Source of the DNA: a virus
Direction: 5' to 3' (one strand)
Length of the DNA stretch: 64,000 nucleotides
IMG/VR virus record: IMGVR_UViG_3300004807_000018
Coordinates: 18,170 to 82,169 of that record
Shown: one piece after another, positions 15,317 through 23,680 of the stretch
How the letters are laid out: each line of letters begins with the position of its first letter
Numbering within the stretch: the stretch's first letter is position 1
Notes under the pieces: generated by a model
What the model was told of the DNA's origin: nothing
Seen by the model: only the letters and a program-made list of their open reading frames with translations
Database searches by the model: none
Position numbers and translations under genes: made by a program

Positions 15317-16786
15317 CTAAGTGGTGGTCGTAGCAGCCTGTCCCTCTTTCAGGGAGGCAAGCATCTGCTTGGCGCTTGCGAGACTCTCCTCAACCGCCTT
15401 TGCCGCGGACTGATCCACGGTTGGGGGAATGAGAGCCTGCAGAGCGTCCATAGACGTCTTGCATGCGTTAGCTGCCTGGTTCAGGAGGTCAATGGCAACA
15501 GCACCAAGGTCCGCGCCCCCCTCTTGTCTAAGTGCTTTGATCGCCTTGAATCTGGCGTGAGTCAAATCGCACTCGGTCTGCAGGTCGTCAGCAAGGGTCA
15601 AGACCCTCGCAACCTGCTCAGACGTCCGAAGCCCACGGGCATCAGGCGTCTGCAATCCTTTCAGGTGCAAATACTTGGATCCGCACGAATGAAGGTCTCT
15701 GGACATCAGCCCCTCGTCGAGGGAGTCCAAATAGCTCTTGAGGTGATTCTCAAAATGAGACTTGAGTTCACCGTGCTCTGCTCGGTTTACGATTCCGTGC
15801 GTGAGCATGTGATCTGCGCCGGCATTGTGGCAGCGGGTCAGGACGGCATGAAGCGCGTCGCCAACAGTCTTGAGGTGCTCTCCGAGGCCCTTGTAGTCGA
15901 GGTCGTACGCGTCCCACTCATCGAGGTTGCGCTGCGAGACATCGTCATTTAGGCCTGTGTGGTACTGATAGACCGTATCGCCCCACTTTGTGGAGATGTC
16001 CTTGTACTCGGCTGGGCTGATCGTCCGATTGCGGAAAAGCGACTTGACGAGCCCATCGTGCTCGGCTGCCATCTTGGCGCACATCGAATGCCCAACCATG
16101 GGCTTCACCGGATACACGTAGTCGCCAACCTTAGGGTCGGTGAGAACCGAAGACCCTTCAGCCTCAACCTGCATGCCTTCCGTGAGTGACTTCAAAGAAG
16201 GAGCGGATCCGAAGTCGTATGACTTGAGCGGCATAATGTCTTGCCTTGTGCGGGGTTCGCACGGAGTCGGAGTCAAAGACGCGTCGATGCCGAGAGGCCA
16301 CTTGGTGATCTTCGTGGCGATCACCGTTCCGTCAGCCGCCTTTACGGGCTCTCTTTCCACGAGGTGCGATGCGGTGCCAGAGCTGGCCCCGATCTTCTTA
16401 CGGTCCTTCTTGGAGAGGTCGGCAATCTGCTTGGCGTAGCTGTTCGCTTTGTCAAGCTGGTAGTCCATCCACACGCCCTTGGCGTCAGCCTTGAGCGTGC
16501 ATGTCCCGATCTCTTCTTTGCGAACGTCGGGATCTAGTCCGTGGTGCCAGTACACCGGGGATGTCTTGTGAGATCCGAAATCGGTCTCGGAAGTGAAGAA
16601 CTCCTTGGCAAGGTCGGGATCGTCCTGAGTCGAGAAGAGGACCAGGTAACAACCGCCCTTGAAGGGATCTTTTGCGTCGACCTTGATTTCAGCGGTCGAG
16701 AAGGCAATTTCGGTCACAGAAACTTCCTGTGACTTCACAGCGCTTGACGCGCCCTGTCTTAGTGCGTTGATCGCCTGGCTTGGCAT
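15317..16786 (-). CDS. Prohead protease with long C-terminal extension, 489 aa
   Basis: Residues 22-200 match the HK97-type prohead protease (peptidase family U35/S78). His81/His82 lies in SPVYWHHGLD and Ser135/136 in KKIGASSGTA, followed by KITKWPLGIDASLTPTPCEP. The remaining 280 residues are extra: they are helical with Lys/His-rich parts (HTGLNDDVSQRNLDEWDAYD, LTRCHNAGADHMLTHGIVNR) and end in an Ala/Thr tail. Such an extension may serve as scaffold or core protein cleaved during maturation. The gene lies between the ferritin-like gene and the major capsid gene. Confidence 0.88.
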   Translation of the reverse strand: MPSQAINALRQGASSAVKSQEVSVTEIAFSTAEIKVDAKDPFKGGCYLVLFSTQDDPDLAKEFFTSETDFGSHKTSPVYWHHGLDPDVRKEEIGTCTLKADAKGVWMDYQLDKANSYAKQIADLSKKDRKKIGASSGTASHLVEREPVKAADGTVIATKITKWPLGIDASLTPTPCEPRTRQDIMPLKSYDFGSAPSLKSLTEGMQVEAEGSSVLTDPKVGDYVYPVKPMVGHSMCAKMAAEHDGLVKSLFRNRTISPAEYKDISTKWGDTVYQYHTGLNDDVSQRNLDEWDAYDLDYKGLGEHLKTVGDALHAVLTRCHNAGADHMLTHGIVNRAEHGELKSHFENHLKSYLDSLDEGLMSRDLHSCGSKYLHLKGLQTPDARGLRTSEQVARVLTLADDLQTECDLTHARFKAIKALRQEGGADLGAVAIDLLNQAANACKTSMDALQALIPPTVDQSAAKAVEESLASAKQMLASLKEGQAATTTT

Positions 16787-16789
16787 GGC

Positions 16790-17266
16790 TTACTCCCTGT
16801 CCCTGTCCCAAATCAGAAGGGCCGCCTGATCGCCACCGATTTGGCTTAGCCGCTTCAGGTGCCTGTTCAGCGTCTTGATGAGGACGATGTTTTCATCGAG
16901 GTACCGGTCGCAAAACTCCTCAAGTGCTTTAGTCGGACCGGCAGAGGCGGAAACGCTTTGCCAGCCTTCTTGGGCCTCTTGAACGGCAGACATGATCTGC
17001 TGGTAGCAGTCCTCAAGGCTGGTCGCGGTGCAGGGGCAGTCGGCTACGCCAGGCACCGATACGGGCATAGCAGCGTAGTCGGCAATGAACTTGCAGACTC
17101 CCTTGACGTGCTTGCGGCATTCCTTGGAAAACCGACCAAGCCACTTGTGGGAGCCTTGCCACTCTTCGGTTTTTGCCCACAGGGACAGTGCGAGGCCAAG
17201 CGAATGGGCCCGCATCTCGATTTCGGCTTGTCGCCTTAGCAATGCGCTTTGTTCGGGGGTGATCAT
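16790..17266 (-). CDS. Ferritin-like four-helix protein, 158 aa
   Basis: The helix pattern and spacing follow ferritin. Helix A has E17 in IEMRAHSLGLALSLW. Helix B has E49 and H53 in GRFSKECRKHVKGV, where ferritins have EExxH. Helix C has E97 in SAVQEAQEGWQSV. Helix D has RYLDENIVLIKTLNRHLKRL (ferritin YLxEQ; here E125-N126), and the end reads GGDQAALLIWDRD. Two ferroxidase ligands are changed (E62 to Cys, Q141 to Asn by the usual numbering), so iron oxidation is uncertain. It may be a Dps/ferritin-fold structural protein. It is four bases upstream of the protease gene in the head operon, an unusual place for such a fold. Family call is by eye. Confidence 0.6.
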   Translation of the reverse strand: MITPEQSALLRRQAEIEMRAHSLGLALSLWAKTEEWQGSHKWLGRFSKECRKHVKGVCKFIADYAAMPVSVPGVADCPCTATSLEDCYQQIMSAVQEAQEGWQSVSASAGPTKALEEFCDRYLDENIVLIKTLNRHLKRLSQIGGDQAALLIWDRDRE

Positions 17267-17290
17267 GATCGTGAGGGAGCAAAATGAGCA

Positions 17291-17320
17291 GGGGTCCGAA
17301 GCGGTATTGCTTCGGACCCC
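17291..17320 (-). terminator. Perfect 12-bp hairpin, leftward
   Basis: Arms 17291-17302 and 17309-17320 are exact reverse complements with a 6-nt loop. On the minus strand the hairpin is followed within seven bases by TTTT. It lies between the 83-residue gene and the ferritin-like gene and could terminate or attenuate upstream late transcripts. Confidence 0.6.
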
Positions 17321-17349
17321 TGGGGGTGTGATCAGAGCTAAGCTTTGGG

Positions 17350-17601
17350 TCAGCCGGTCGTAACCGGACCTGGGGCAAGAGGAATGCTTCCGCTTCCAGA
17401 CTTGTCGCCCTTCACCATCATCGACGCGGCAATCAGAGTGGTCGCCAGCGCCTCAGCAGAGGACGGAGAGATCGGGATGTCGAGCTTCTGGTCGTCCCAC
17501 TCGACAACTACGTGGACGTTGTGGTCGCTGGCCGTAAGGACCAGGATCTTGACGTCGCTAACCCGGTTCTTTGGCGATAGGTGTTCGTGCGGTACAAGCA
17601 T
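17350..17601 (-). CDS. Small hypothetical protein, 83 aa
   Basis: An 83-residue soluble protein with strand-rich centre (VSDVKILVLTASDHNVHVVV, EWDDQKLDIPISPSSAEALA) followed by a helix and a Gly/Pro tail. Its ATG touches the stop of the upstream 79-residue gene. It precedes the hairpin at 17291-17320. No family recognised. Confidence 0.7.
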   Translation of the reverse strand: MLVPHEHLSPKNRVSDVKILVLTASDHNVHVVVEWDDQKLDIPISPSSAEALATTLIAASMMVKGDKSGSGSIPLAPGPVTTG

Positions 17602-17840
17602 CAGTAAACTTTTCCTCTGGCCGTCTGGCCCATCACCACGTCACGGACGTAGACGTCTTGGCTGTCGCCGTGGTCTTCGATCTTCATGACCCAGGACCAA
17701 ACGTCGTTGACAAAACAGCGCTCGCCTTCCCTGGTGTGCTTTGTCGGCCAGTCCTCTAGGACCATCAAGGGAGTGAGAGGCGGATCGCCTTCTTCAAGCT
17801 GCGGTGGGTCGTTGTCCCAGTAGCGAATGGTGCAGGGCAT
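17601..17840 (-). CDS. Small hypothetical protein, 79 aa
   Basis: Start at ATG 17840, overlapping the TGA of the upstream gene (TGATG); a longer frame to 17900 is unsupported. The acidic, Trp-containing product (MPCTIRYWDNDPPQLEEGDP, then CFVNDVWSWVMKIEDHGDSQ) is rich in beta strands. No known motif. It belongs to a run of four small unknown genes between portal and ferritin-like genes. Confidence 0.68.
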   Translation of the reverse strand: MPCTIRYWDNDPPQLEEGDPPLTPLMVLEDWPTKHTREGERCFVNDVWSWVMKIEDHGDSQDVYVRDVVMGQTARGKVY

Positions 17841-18286
17841 CAGGCCCGCGCCTTCCGTTTTTTCAGGGTGTAGGCAACCTGCCACAACCCATGTACGCAA
17901 CGGTAGTCGTGGTCAAGGACGCCGACTTTGGTAAACCAAGCGAATAGCCCAACCCATAAGAAACTGGCGCACCAAACAAGGGTGAGCCAGACCGAAAGCC
18001 GCAACGCATTGAGATTGCCCTCGCAATAGATCGAGTTGCACAAGAGCAGCCGCGAACAGGCACTTACGTTTGCTGGAAGTGGAACTTTTACGAAAGCGTG
18101 TGGAACAATGCCTTGGCCCTCTAGCTCTCTGCTCACCGCAATCGGAAGCCAGCGCCATCCGCCGTCTTCATAGGTCAGATGCTTTTGGTGCGGGTCAAAC
18201 CGACAAATACGAGACCTGACCGAAAACGCGCCAATTGGGATGCGCGAACAGGTGTACGCGCGATTGACGTGGATTGTACTGGCCAT
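17840..18286 (-). CDS. Membrane protein, 148 aa
   Basis: A 148-residue protein with about 90 soluble residues (Arg-rich, Cys-containing). A hydrophobic segment follows, LSVWLTLVWCASFLWVGLFA (about residues 98-120), and then a His/Lys tail. Its start overlaps the stop of the upstream 322-residue gene. No family recognised. A membrane protein within the head operon is unusual; superinfection exclusion or a role at lysis are possible but unsupported. Confidence 0.68.
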   Translation of the reverse strand: MASTIHVNRAYTCSRIPIGAFSVRSRICRFDPHQKHLTYEDGGWRWLPIAVSRELEGQGIVPHAFVKVPLPANVSACSRLLLCNSIYCEGNLNALRLSVWLTLVWCASFLWVGLFAWFTKVGVLDHDYRCVHGLWQVAYTLKKRKARA

Positions 18287-19254
18287 CAGTTGCTCTGAAC
18301 GAAGCCTGAACGTGAAGGCTCAGGGACTGCGGAATGAAGCAAGTCAATGATTGGCGTCCAGTTTAGAGTGAGCGAAATTCCGTGCTCTTTCAGATGCTTG
18401 CACAGCAGACTATGTCGCTCGGCTCCCGAGAGTGAGGCTAGCAGCGTCTTAGCAAACTCCACGAACCACACGCCTGAGTCCGAAACTCCATGGCAATACA
18501 CCCTGACCCTGTCGCCCAGGTCGTCCAACTCAAACTTCGGTTTTTGGTCAGAGCTCTCGCCAGTTGAAACAACAGGCTTGCCCAGTTTTGCTAGTTTTGT
18601 CTGCGCTGCAAGTACCGCTAGTTCAACCAAATCTGCGACAACTTTCATCTCCTCGCGTCCAGCAGCGCCCGGGCCTTTATTTTCCTGGCAGAACTTGCGG
18701 ATCTGATCTGCGCCGGTGATCCGTAGGTCCGCATTGAGTTCGAAACCGGTGATCTTTGAGTGTTTAAGCCCAGATACAAAGACCCTGGCCAATTCATCTG
18801 CGATGATGCTGTATTCACACCGGATGTAGCTGTACGGCGAGTTGGGGTCTGGTTTAAGCTTATGAACACCTACTTGCGCAGCGATGTCCGAAATATATCC
18901 AGCGGGTTGCGTGGGGCTGACACTCTCATAGCATTTGAGGAACTGGTCCTCAGTCAGCACTGACAACGGGCGATAGTGCCCTCGCATCAGCAAAAGATAG
19001 TCGCCTGGCTTGCCCTGGTAGTTGGTCCCGCAAATCCTGAGAAAACGCCCTTGACCATCAAAAGCCGCTTCAACAACATATTCCAACTGGCGCTTCGACC
19101 AGTCAAACAAACTTTGAAGGAATTCAGGCGTGATTAAGTCGTGCGCCGGAATTTGAACCGCTTCAAACTTCTCAGTTTCGCGCACTACTTGGATCTCAAG
19201 TCCACTCGTTGAAGGCGTTACGCCGTTGCCGACAGATGCTTGGTTTTCGCTCAT
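18286..19254 (-). CDS. Hypothetical protein, 322 aa
   Basis: A 322-residue soluble protein immediately downstream of the portal gene. It has a mixed alpha/beta character: PAHDLITPEFLQSLFDWSKR, a region FLRICGTNYQGKPGDYLLLM, helix KVVADLVELAVLAAQTKLAK, then VWFVEFAKTLLASLSGAERH. GC is lower than in the portal gene, so it may be acquired cargo. No catalytic motif or known domain. Hairpins at 19266-19317 separate it from the portal gene. Confidence 0.72.
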   Translation of the reverse strand: MSENQASVGNGVTPSTSGLEIQVVRETEKFEAVQIPAHDLITPEFLQSLFDWSKRQLEYVVEAAFDGQGRFLRICGTNYQGKPGDYLLLMRGHYRPLSVLTEDQFLKCYESVSPTQPAGYISDIAAQVGVHKLKPDPNSPYSYIRCEYSIIADELARVFVSGLKHSKITGFELNADLRITGADQIRKFCQENKGPGAAGREEMKVVADLVELAVLAAQTKLAKLGKPVVSTGESSDQKPKFELDDLGDRVRVYCHGVSDSGVWFVEFAKTLLASLSGAERHSLLCKHLKEHGISLTLNWTPIIDLLHSAVPEPSRSGFVQSN

Positions 19255-19265
19255 GGTTTATCGGG

Positions 19266-19317
19266 AAAGAGCGAGGAAGTACTCGCCGCTCTTTGGGTCA
19301 GGTCCCTTGTGAGGGAC
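19266..19317 (-). terminator. Two hairpins between portal and 322-aa gene
   Basis: Arms 19266-19273/19287-19294 (AAAGAGCG/CGCTCTTT) and 19302-19307/19312-19317 (GTCCCT/AGGGAC). On the minus strand the first hairpin ends in TTT. Together they look like an attenuator below the portal gene. Moderate strength only. Confidence 0.4.
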
Positions 19318-19320
19318 AAG

Positions 19321-20745
19321 TTAGTCGTCTTGGTCCGCGAGCACTCCCTCGCCTGGACCGGCCAGTTGATTGCCATCGCCGTTGTCGACCATCGCCGTGG
19401 TCGGATCCTTTGGCGCTTCTGCTGCTTGCCGCTGAGTGCCTTCCGCTTGGCCCATGGGGCGCGTTCCCTTTGGCACCTGAATCTGGTCTCCGCCGTCGAC
19501 CTTGCCCATGCCGATCCTTGCGCGTCCCTCGTCGGGGGTAAGGGGAGGCACACCGCAGAGCACTGCGATTTCCTTGAGCAAGATGTCCTTGAGGGCCTCG
19601 ATCTTGGACTCGTCGTACATGATCACTTGGCCGTTTTTGCCAAGCTCAGGAATCAGGTTGCTTGTAAGCTGCCGAGCCCGCCTTCTGGCGTAGGGGATCA
19701 CGAACGAACGGAACGTTAGATCGATCGCGGCTTCGATCGACGCGCGATTGTTGGACTCTCTGAGCCCGGTGCCCATGCCAACCACGACTGGCTGAATGCC
19801 AAACACGGCGCAAAGCCTCTGCTCTGCTTTCCCGGTCGTGTATTCGAGCCCGAGGGACTTGGGATCAAACTGAAGCTGCCCGACCTCAAGCGGAATGTTC
19901 GAGACGAGAACCGACCCTTTGCCGTCGCGCGTGAGCTGCTGTCTAAACCGGTTTTCGAGTTGCTTTGCTTGACCAGGCCCAAACTCGAAGATCGGCTGGA
20001 AGCTGTCTTCCGCGGTGTAGTTGCTCGGATACTGTTTAGGTGTGATCAGCGCCGACGCGACTGCCCCGTTCGCAAGGATCGCCGCCTCGTGGCGGGCTGC
20101 CAGCATGTCCGATGCTAGTTCAGGGATCGCCGCGTAAAGCGGAGACATCCCGTAGACCGGCCAAACCGGATCCATCATGTACCGCATGTGCAGGATGTCG
20201 CACGGAGGAATGCGGTAGTAGCCGTTGACCGTGCTGACCCGGTACTCGGAAACGAACTCACCCGTTCCAGGCCAGGTGTAGGGATAGCACGAGTTTTCAG
20301 GAAGAAACTCAAGTGCGATCACCTTATTGGTGCGCGGATGCCTGTGCTTGTAGGCGTAGCTGTTGCCCCAAGCCATCTCCGTGAACACGGAAAGCTGGCT
20401 TAGGTCCGTGCCGTCGTACCACGGGTTTGGCCGCTCCAGGAGCACCGTGGCCGGATGGTGCTCGATGAGCTCGTACTTGTTGCCGCCAAGATCCCAATAC
20501 GTTTCGAGCGGGATTGCCTCGATCTGCCGAACCGCGAACGAGATGATGGAAAAGACGATCGACGAGTTGTAACGAAGGCTTGTTGCCTCGTTCCAGTCGA
20601 TTCCTCCGGCCAGGGTCTGCTGGTACTGCCCGAAGTAGGTGCCTGCTCCGTAAGAACCGCCCGTAATGCTTGCGACCGTGTTGCCACGCCTTGCCGCACT
20701 GACCAGCGCACTGGCGAACTGGCTGACCCTTTGTCCAATGCTCAT
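19321..20745 (-). CDS. Portal protein, HK97 type, 474 aa
   Basis: A 474-residue HK97-family portal. Recognisable blocks are ATSLRYNSSIVFSIISFAVR near residue 60, then EHHPATVLLERPNPWYDGTD, FTEMAWGNSYAYKHRHPRTN, DILHMRYMMDPVWPVYGMSP, ANGAVASALITPKQYPSNYT, and GLRESNNRASIEAAIDLTFR in the C-terminal stem. The Gly/Gln/Asp-rich tail is normal. It forms the dodecameric DNA channel at the capsid vertex and docks the terminase. Its ATG overlaps the stop of the 51-residue gene that separates it from terminase (ATGA). Confidence 0.93.
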   Translation of the reverse strand: MSIGQRVSQFASALVSAARRGNTVASITGGSYGAGTYFGQYQQTLAGGIDWNEATSLRYNSSIVFSIISFAVRQIEAIPLETYWDLGGNKYELIEHHPATVLLERPNPWYDGTDLSQLSVFTEMAWGNSYAYKHRHPRTNKVIALEFLPENSCYPYTWPGTGEFVSEYRVSTVNGYYRIPPCDILHMRYMMDPVWPVYGMSPLYAAIPELASDMLAARHEAAILANGAVASALITPKQYPSNYTAEDSFQPIFEFGPGQAKQLENRFRQQLTRDGKGSVLVSNIPLEVGQLQFDPKSLGLEYTTGKAEQRLCAVFGIQPVVVGMGTGLRESNNRASIEAAIDLTFRSFVIPYARRRARQLTSNLIPELGKNGQVIMYDESKIEALKDILLKEIAVLCGVPPLTPDEGRARIGMGKVDGGDQIQVPKGTRPMGQAEGTQRQAAEAPKDPTTAMVDNGDGNQLAGPGEGVLADQDD

Positions 20746-20897
20746 TTTTGCGGTTCATCCTGCCCAGCGATAATGCCGTCCACGACCTTGGTGAAAAACC
20801 GGTGTGCGAGAACGGATCCAATGACCACCGGGGCCAGCGCAAGCAGTCCGGCCGCTACGCCAAGCAGCACGCCGAACACGGGGAGAAAAGTTGTCAT
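20742..20897 (-). CDS. Small membrane protein, 51 aa
   Basis: Found as a 52-codon frame coupled at both ends: its ATG overlaps the terminase stop (TGATG) and its TGA overlaps the portal ATG. One hydrophobic helix (LPVFGVLLGVAAGLLALAPV) at the N-terminus is followed by a charged tail (RFFTKVVDGIIAGQDEPQK). Small single-helix proteins of unknown role are seen in phage head operons. A holin or antiholin part is possible but not supported. Confidence 0.65.
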   Translation of the reverse strand: MTTFLPVFGVLLGVAAGLLALAPVVIGSVLAHRFFTKVVDGIIAGQDEPQK

Positions 20898-22342
20898 CAG
20901 TAGACGCCGATCTTCTTGCGGGTTGGTGCGGTGCGCTCAGCCATCGCGTCGGCCAAAGCGTCTACCCAGTCGTCGTTGCGTCCTCTCGGGAACGCGCGAA
21001 GTTCTTCAATGAAGTCTTTCGCGTACTTGGAGTTTAGTAGCTTCAAATTGCCAGCGTTGACCTGCGCTGCTGAGGGCTCGGCTCTTAGTTCCTTGTCTCC
21101 GGAGACAGGAAGCACGACCACGCTGTAACCAGCGTGCAGAGCAAGGAACTTCTGGGCCGACTCCTTGCCCGCTGCGCCTGGATCCTGAGGACCACGGATG
21201 CGCGAAGGCTTTCGAAGGTCGGCTTCCTGCCGGATGCGCCTGTTGCGCTTATTCGGCTCGTGCTGGAAGCGCACGACGTCCGCATAGAAGATCCCGTCTG
21301 AATCCGGCCCGAAAAGCTCGACACCAGCAGTCCAGTCTCCGTCGTCCTCTGTCGCGCCAAGGTCCCACGCAAGGCAGCTTTTAAGCCCTGCGGGTATCGC
21401 CTCGACGATCTCAATCTTGTCCGGATGGAATAGCGATCCTTCTGGAGGAGTCGGGTTGCCCTGGAACAAGGCTTCAAACTTATGGGCGCCCGCGTCCTTG
21501 AGCTGCTGAAGAATGAACTTCTTCGGTTTTTGCTCTGGCCACAGCGGCTCGCCGACTTCTCTGCCGAGAACGTCGCCTTCCACGGCAAGAGCCGGGAAGT
21601 TGATGACGGTCCAGCCGTGATCAGGCTGGGCGGTCAGCCGCCCAATGAGGTCGTCTTCGTGCCAGCGCGTGGCAATAATAACGACGATCGTGTCCGGCCA
21701 GAACCGCTGGACGATTGCGCCGGTGTACCACTCCCAAATGTTCTCCCGAATGGTTTCGGAAGAAGCTTCCTCCCAGCTCTTGATCGGGTCATCAATGATG
21801 ATCAGCCGGAGCCTAGGGATACCGGTAGGAGGCGTTCCAACACCCCGAACCGAGACCGTCCCGCCAGTGGTGAAGGACCACTCATCGAGCGCTGTCGCGT
21901 CCGAAGAGAGAATGCCACGCTCGTGCGCCAGGTCCCTTGCAGGTTTGCTAAGCTGCTTTTCGGCAAACCGCTGGTTGTATCCCGTGAGAAGCGCGTTCTC
22001 GCCCGGGAAGTGCTCGCCCCAGTAGACCGGCAAGCGTCGGGTGATCGTGTCAGACTTGGCGTGCTGCGGAGGCATCGAGAGGATGACCCGCTGCAGACGA
22101 CCCTCGATGATCTCTTGGACTACCTCCTCGCACAGCCAATCAATGTGGTGCGGAACGAGGTAGTAGCTGGGAATCGTGGTGTCGTACCACTTCCTGTAGG
22201 TTGGCCTTGTGCTAGCTTTCGCCAGAACCTTAGCCTGAATCTGCTCCTTGATCGGGATCCCGCGCCGGGCCGCTTCCGCGAGCCTCTCGGACAAAGGAAT
22301 CGCATTGAGGGGAATTCGCGAGCTCCTGCCAAATCGACTCAA
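20897..22342 (-). CDS. terL: Terminase large subunit, 481 aa
   Basis: Motor and nuclease of DNA packaging. The Walker A-like loop PPQHAKSD lies at residues 91-98, Walker B LIIIDDP at 180-186 and the coupling motif ATRWHEDD at 224-231. The C-terminal RNase H-like nuclease begins CLAWDLGATEDDGDWTAGVE and ends with DDWVDALADAM near residue 460. Length is normal for the family. The start ATG lies 113 bases inside the small subunit gene, a larger overlap than elsewhere, but no later ATG fits. Confidence 0.93.
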   Translation of the reverse strand: MSRFGRSSRIPLNAIPLSERLAEAARRGIPIKEQIQAKVLAKASTRPTYRKWYDTTIPSYYLVPHHIDWLCEEVVQEIIEGRLQRVILSMPPQHAKSDTITRRLPVYWGEHFPGENALLTGYNQRFAEKQLSKPARDLAHERGILSSDATALDEWSFTTGGTVSVRGVGTPPTGIPRLRLIIIDDPIKSWEEASSETIRENIWEWYTGAIVQRFWPDTIVVIIATRWHEDDLIGRLTAQPDHGWTVINFPALAVEGDVLGREVGEPLWPEQKPKKFILQQLKDAGAHKFEALFQGNPTPPEGSLFHPDKIEIVEAIPAGLKSCLAWDLGATEDDGDWTAGVELFGPDSDGIFYADVVRFQHEPNKRNRRIRQEADLRKPSRIRGPQDPGAAGKESAQKFLALHAGYSVVVLPVSGDKELRAEPSAAQVNAGNLKLLNSKYAKDFIEELRAFPRGRNDDWVDALADAMAERTAPTRKKIGVY

Positions 22343-22799
22343 TGAGAGCCTCGTCCGTTGTATCGTTTAGGGTCAAATCGACCTTGGAAGTGTTGGAGAA
22401 TTTGCCTCCCACGAGTTGGGCCGCTGTCTCGACTGCATTGAGCAGCAAAGCGTGGTCGCCAGCTTCCCTTGCCTTGTTGGCTATCCCTTGGATTTCGAGA
22501 AGTTGGCCCTCCAGCGTGGCAATCGGGATGATCTTGATGTCCTGCTCAAGGTGCTGCTTTCGCACACGCTCAAACCGCTCAAGGAGCACTTTTCGAGCCC
22601 TGGAACCGTTGACTTGAATGTCGAACTTGATCGCAGGGTTGTCGAAATTGAGGGCGCTGATTGAGGATCGGACTGGAGTCGTCGTTCCAGGGAATACCGA
22701 TTGCCAGGATTCACGAATGTCCTTTGCAGACTGAAACACCGCAAAGGCATCGACGATGTAGTGAAGCTGGCGCGTTGAAAAGCCGGGGCCTTTGCTCAT
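22230..22799 (-). CDS. Terminase small subunit-like protein, 189 aa
   Basis: Positioned directly before the large terminase. The N-terminal helical part (FSTRQLHYIVDAFAVFQSAK) could be the DNA-binding HTH. The central helices, VNGSRARKVLLERFERVRKQ and EGQLLEIQGIANKAREAGDH, follow the pattern of small terminase oligomerisation regions. The last 37 residues overlap the large-subunit gene in another frame. It would bind pac or cos DNA and start packaging. Confidence 0.75.
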   Translation of the reverse strand: MSKGPGFSTRQLHYIVDAFAVFQSAKDIRESWQSVFPGTTTPVRSSISALNFDNPAIKFDIQVNGSRARKVLLERFERVRKQHLEQDIKIIPIATLEGQLLEIQGIANKAREAGDHALLLNAVETAAQLVGGKFSNTSKVDLTLNDTTDEALIESIWQELANSPQCDSFVREARGSGPARDPDQGADSG

Positions 22800-23449
22800 T
22801 AGATCCGCGCACCGCAGCCGCAGTACGCCTCCAGTTCGCCTCGCTTAAATCTGGGAGGCCTATTTAGCGCGTCGCCAAACTCTGCAAGCTGTCCGTTCCA
22901 AGCGCCGTAGCGACGAACGACGCCGGCGAACTCTTCAATATCGTGAGCGCGAGTGCACCAGACAGGGCTACCGTTCCGAAGAACCGGCATGCCGTACTCG
23001 GTCATCTCTTGCCCGCAGTGGTAAAGCTCGTGCTCGATGACTGCGCAGCGGCTCACGATGTCCGCATCGTAGAACCACGGGGCATTAAGCGTAATCAGGA
23101 AGTCCGGCCAGTTGTCCTGCGGATCCCAGGATTCCCTGCGTGCCCAACTCTGGATCAGTTCTGTCGATCGCCCTTGCGACCACTTTGCAACCTGTCCTTG
23201 CGGGACTTCGGCCTGTCCGGCGAGGATCTTTCCCTTTTCTTTCGCGCCATAGCTTGCCCACACGAACAGAATCTTCGCTTCGAGCAAATGCTGGTGGTCT
23301 TCGTTGTAGTACTGCGGGACGTCGCCCGTGATGAACATCTCTTCGGCCCATCTCCGAACTTCGGGGGCAGGCTCGAAGTGAATGCCGGAGCTTAAAACCG
23401 AGGCAGGAATAACCGGGAACTCAAGCTCAGACCCGCTACGCTTAGCCAC
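22799..23449 (-). CDS. Putative phage metallopeptidase, 216 aa
   Basis: Contains HELYHC (HExxH zinc protease motif) in AVIEHELYHCGQEMTEYG, preceded by PDFLITLNAPWFYDADIVSR and an aspartate-rich region. This arrangement matches the 'putative phage metallopeptidase' family often encoded beside terminase. The third ligand may be H or E in ARAHDIEEFAGVVRRYG. The N-terminal third has IPASVLSSGIHFEPAPEVRR. Role unknown in general; host-protein processing or virion maturation have been suggested for the family. It overlaps the small terminase gene by one base. Confidence 0.82.
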   Translation of the reverse strand: MAKRSGSELEFPVIPASVLSSGIHFEPAPEVRRWAEEMFITGDVPQYYNEDHQHLLEAKILFVWASYGAKEKGKILAGQAEVPQGQVAKWSQGRSTELIQSWARRESWDPQDNWPDFLITLNAPWFYDADIVSRCAVIEHELYHCGQEMTEYGMPVLRNGSPVWCTRAHDIEEFAGVVRRYGAWNGQLAEFGDALNRPPRFKRGELEAYCGCGARI

Positions 23450-23458
23450 CTCGCACCT

Positions 23459-23680
23459 TTAGTCGTTGCGGCTTACGCTTTCTCGCGCAAAAAACATGAG
23501 CGCAATGCAAATCGACACGGTCGAGACAAGCAGTTCTTGCTTAATCGATGCTTGATCCAAAGATTGCCCCGAAATCATCCACAGAGCGCAGCAGATCAGC
23601 ACCGATATCCCAAAGCTGAGCAGCAGAAAACAGGCGACCATTCCGACAAACGCGAAACAGTCGCCCAGGAACTTCCACAT
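23459..23680 (-). CDS. Two-helix membrane protein, 73 aa
   Basis: A 73-residue product with two hydrophobic helices: FAFVGMVACFLLLSFGISVL with the following LICCALW, and ELLVSTVSICIALMFFARES. It ends in a charged tail. It is one of several small membrane proteins between the lysis region and terminase and is a possible holin. Its ATG abuts the stop of the lipoprotein gene. Confidence 0.7.
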   Translation of the reverse strand: MWKFLGDCFAFVGMVACFLLLSFGISVLICCALWMISGQSLDQASIKQELLVSTVSICIALMFFARESVSRND

